Of a stretch of DNA of 64,000 bases, positions 58,957-64,000 are shown in pieces. The DNA comes from Maea johnstoni (lineage: Eukaryota; Annelida; Polychaeta; Spionida; Magelonidae), in assembly GCA_963942565.1 (NCBI GenBank), contig OZ012697.1:28715988-28779987 (forward strand), given 5' to 3'. A program made the translations under genes and the position numbers. Positions within the stretch are counted from its first letter, which is position 1, and each line of letters begins with the position of its first letter. The notes under the pieces were generated by a model, which worked only from the letters and a program-made list of their open reading frames with translations, made no database searches and was not told the origin of the DNA.

Positions 58957-60968
58957 GCAATGGCACACATGTCCTCATGGTTTTTCATGAAGCTATATAT
59001 CTGAGGTGTATGAAAATGCATGTTGACAAGCTGGCAAATGGTGGCGAGCTGAGAAATTTGACATTCTTTAGGGGTACTGTTAAAAATGCCAAATCACCAA
59101 AAAAGAGTCAAACATGGGGTGGGGGGTAAGAAAATCAAACATATAATCTTAACTATGCAAGCAATCTTGACAAATGACCCCTCGTTGGAATTGTCATAAA
59201 TCTGACTTTTCATCGGTAGCATGTGAGTTGGACAATATGACCTTGACCTCAAGGTCAAGGTCAAATCACGCTGATATTCAGATCAAAAGGCAAATCTAGA
59301 ATACAAATGGCATGAAAAAGCCATCTTTTTTAATGTTAAGACTTCAGAAATTATGTCAGTATAGTTCTGTGGTGTTTTAACAATAGGAGAATTTCAGGTC
59401 AACACACTGAATGATAAGAAGTTGCAGAAAATTGTTAGAAATTATTACTTTCAGGTCAAAAATTGAATATCTATGTCTGATAAGAGCATGATATAGGAGG
59501 CAATATGGGACTAAGGTTAAAAATGTAGGGTAACTTTCAGCAGCTCTCTGCAACACTTTACTGAGCCTAAAAGAGAAATACAAAGGCACCCTATGAATTC
59601 CCATTGCCTGAACTTCATATTTAAGTTAGCCTTGAAAATGACCTTGACCTATATTTGAAGGTCAAATAGGGTCAAATATGGTCTGATTAGACTTTTTTCA
59701 CATTTTTGGCATTTTAAACTGGTATCAATTTATCTAAAATAATTTGTGTATTTTGATTCCTTTTCGAGTAACCCAAATAGGCATGCAGTGGCACACAACC
59801 ATTCATGGTCTAAGTAGTTGATATGTATCTGAAATTTATAAAACTGCATGTTGACAAGCTGGCAATTGGTGGCGAGCTGAGAAATTTGACATTCTTTAGG
59901 GATACTGTTAAAAATGCCAAATCACCAACAAAAAGAGTCAAACATGGGGTGGGGGGTAGGCAAATCAAACATATAATCTAAACTATGTAAGTAATCTTGA
60001 CAAATGACCCCTCGTCGGAATTGTCATTAATCAGACTTTTTATTGGTAGCATGTGTGTTGGACAATTTGACCTTGAACTCAAGGTCAAGGTCAAATCACG
60101 CTGATATTCAGATCAAAACGCAAATTTAGAATCCAAATGGCATGAAAAAGCCATCTTTTTCAATGTTTATACCTCAGAAATTATGTCAGTATTGTTTTGT
60201 GGTGTTTTTGACAACAGGAGAATTTCAGGTCAACACACTGAATGATAAGAAGTTGCAGAAAATTGTTAGAAATTATTACTTTTAGGTCAAAAATTGAATA
60301 TCTATGTCTGATTAGAGCATGATATAGGAGGCAATATGGGACTAAGGTTAAAAATGAAGGGTAACTTTCAGCAGCTCTCTGGAACACTTTGCTGTGCCTA
60401 AAAGAAAAATACTAAGGCACCCTATGAATTCCCATTGCCTGAACTTCATATCTAAGTTAGCCTGGAAAATAACCTTGACCTATATTTGAAGGTCAAATAG
60501 GGTCAAATAAGGTCTGATTAGACTTTTTTCACATTTTTGGCATTTTAAACTGGTATTGATTTATCTTAAATAATTTGTGTATTTTGATTCCTTTTCGAGT
60601 AACCCAAATAGGCAGTGGCACACAACCATTCATGGTCTAAGTAGTTGATATGTATCTGAAATTTATAAAACTGCATGTTGACAAGCTGGCAATTGGTGGC
60701 GAGCTGAGAAATTTGACATTCTTTAGGGATACTGTTAAAAATGCCAAATCACCAACAAAAAGAGTCAAACATGGGGTGGGGGGTAGGCAAATCAAACATA
60801 TAATCTAAACTATGTAAGTAATCCTGACAAATGACCCCTCGTCGGAATTGTCATTAATCCGACTTTTTATTGGTAGCATGTGAGTTGGACAATTTGACCT
60901 TGAACTCAAGGTCAAGGTCAAATCACGCTGATATTCAGATCAAAACGCAAATCTAGAATCCAAATGGC
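58957..60968. repeat. 828-bp tandem repeat, about 2.4 units
   Basis: TGTTGACAAGCTGGCAA starts at 59021, 59849 and 60676, spacing 828 and 827. Units are roughly 95 percent alike. Each carries TGACCTTGA.CTCAAGGTCA AGGTCA (59238, 60068, 60895), plus a second TGACCTATATTTGAAGGTCA set. An inverted partial copy fills 63490-64000 and leaves the window. Confidence 0.9.
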
Positions 60969-61140
60969 CCTTTTTTTCGCATTTTGGCATTCTAAAGTCG
61001 TATTGATTTATCTACATGACCCCTCATTAAAATTGCAATAAATCAGAGTTTTCTTTACTAGCATGTTTCCCTGACATTGTGACTTTGACCAAGATGTCAA
61101 GGTCAAATAAACAAAGTTAGGTCAATAGCCCAAGAAAAAT

Positions 61141-63420
<2,280 letters not shown>

Positions 63421-63426
63421 TACAAC

Positions 63427-63468
63427 TATGACATCTCTGTGTGTTGTACACCACACAGGGATGTCATA
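63427..63468. repeat. 42-bp near-perfect hairpin
   Basis: TATGACATCTCTGTGTG, then TTGTACA, then CCACACAGGGATGTCATA; only two or three mismatches. It sits exactly between the inverted-repeat element and the inverted 828-bp unit. Confidence 0.7.
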
Positions 63469-63489
63469 TTTGTTTTATTATACCGAACA

Positions 63490-64000
63490 AGATAAATCAA
63501 TACCAGTTTAAAATGCCAAAAATGTGAAAAAAGTCTAATCAGACGACCCTATTTGACCTTCAAATATAGGTCAAGGTCATTTTCCAGGCTAACTTAAATA
63601 TGAAGTTCAGGCAATGGGAATTCATAGGGTGCCTTTGTATTTCTCTTTTAGGCACAGCAAAGTGTTGCAGAGAGCTGCTGAAAGTTACCCTTCATTTTCA
63701 ACCTTAGTCCCATATTGCCTCCTATATCATGCTCTTATCAGACATAGATATTCAATTTTTGACCTAAAAGTAATAATTTCTAACAATTTTCTGCAACTTC
63801 TTATCATTCAGTGTGTTCACCTGAAATTCTCCTGTTGTTAAAAACACCACAAAACAATGCTGACATAATTTCTGAAGTCTTAACATTAAAAAAGATGGCT
63901 TATTCATGCCATTTGGATTCTAGATTTGCGTTTTGATCTGAATATCAGCGTGATTTGACCTTGACCTTGAGTTCAAGGTCAAATTGTCCAACTCACATGC
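63490..64000. repeat. Inverted copy of the 828-bp unit, cut by the window end
   Basis: GACCTTCAAATATAGGTCAA through AACTCACATGC is the inverse of 59650 back to 59220 and carries the same AGGTCA cluster at 63956-63980. Confidence 0.85.

Overview
This window reads as genomic DNA from a metazoan, probably a marine invertebrate. Host coding sequence is sparse and split by GT-AG introns. The rest is layered with LINEs, tRNA-derived SINEs, MITEs, foldback repeats, minisatellites and long (TA)n tracts. I cannot fix the phylum from sequence alone. One 200-base assembly gap (N) lies at 13801-14000.

Host genes. (1) A terminal coding exon on + (637-840) of a gene that starts left of the window. (2) A leucine-rich-repeat gene on -, assembled here from eight exons between 21848 (start) and 11004 (stop), about 295 residues. 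Exon phases agree at every junction except the first. Its introns are packed with MITEs and its last 18 codons and stop lie inside a minisatellite unit. (3) A single-coding-exon type II membrane protein on - (50504-51739) that resembles fucosyltransferase-fold glycosyltransferases.

Mobile DNA, left to right. 1-9.6 kb: MITEs with TA, TTAA, 8-bp or 3-bp target duplications, SINEs, and a SINE turned into a higher-order minisatellite. 9.6-22.7 kb: the LRR gene with two related TTAA/CCC...GGG (piggyBac-like) MITE families, an inverted duplication around (TA)n, and a 24-bp minisatellite upstream of the start. 23.5-24.1 kb: a foldback element. 24.1-29.7 kb: a fossil Ty3/gypsy LTR element on -, unusual in carrying a MORC-like CW zinc finger downstream of integrase and a helix-hairpin-helix protein at its front. 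29.77-47.94 kb: a nest of three. A TIR element with internal tandem repeats holds an L1-like LINE (32850-46997) bounded by an 11-bp target duplication, and that LINE holds a 5'-truncated CR1/L2-like LINE. 48.0-49.8 kb: another TIR element. 52.96-57.32 kb: nested palindromes with a second hAT-like MITE. 58.95-64.0 kb: 828-bp tandem repeats rich in AGGTCA half-sites, flanking a 2.2-kb inverted repeat.

The most unusual content is in the L1-like LINE. Between ORF1 and ORF2, which normally lie close together, are about 8 kb containing a decayed gene whose C-terminal half is recognisably a TatD-family nuclease domain in which every metal-ligand position I can align is replaced. The second is the CW histone-reader finger in the Ty3/gypsy element.
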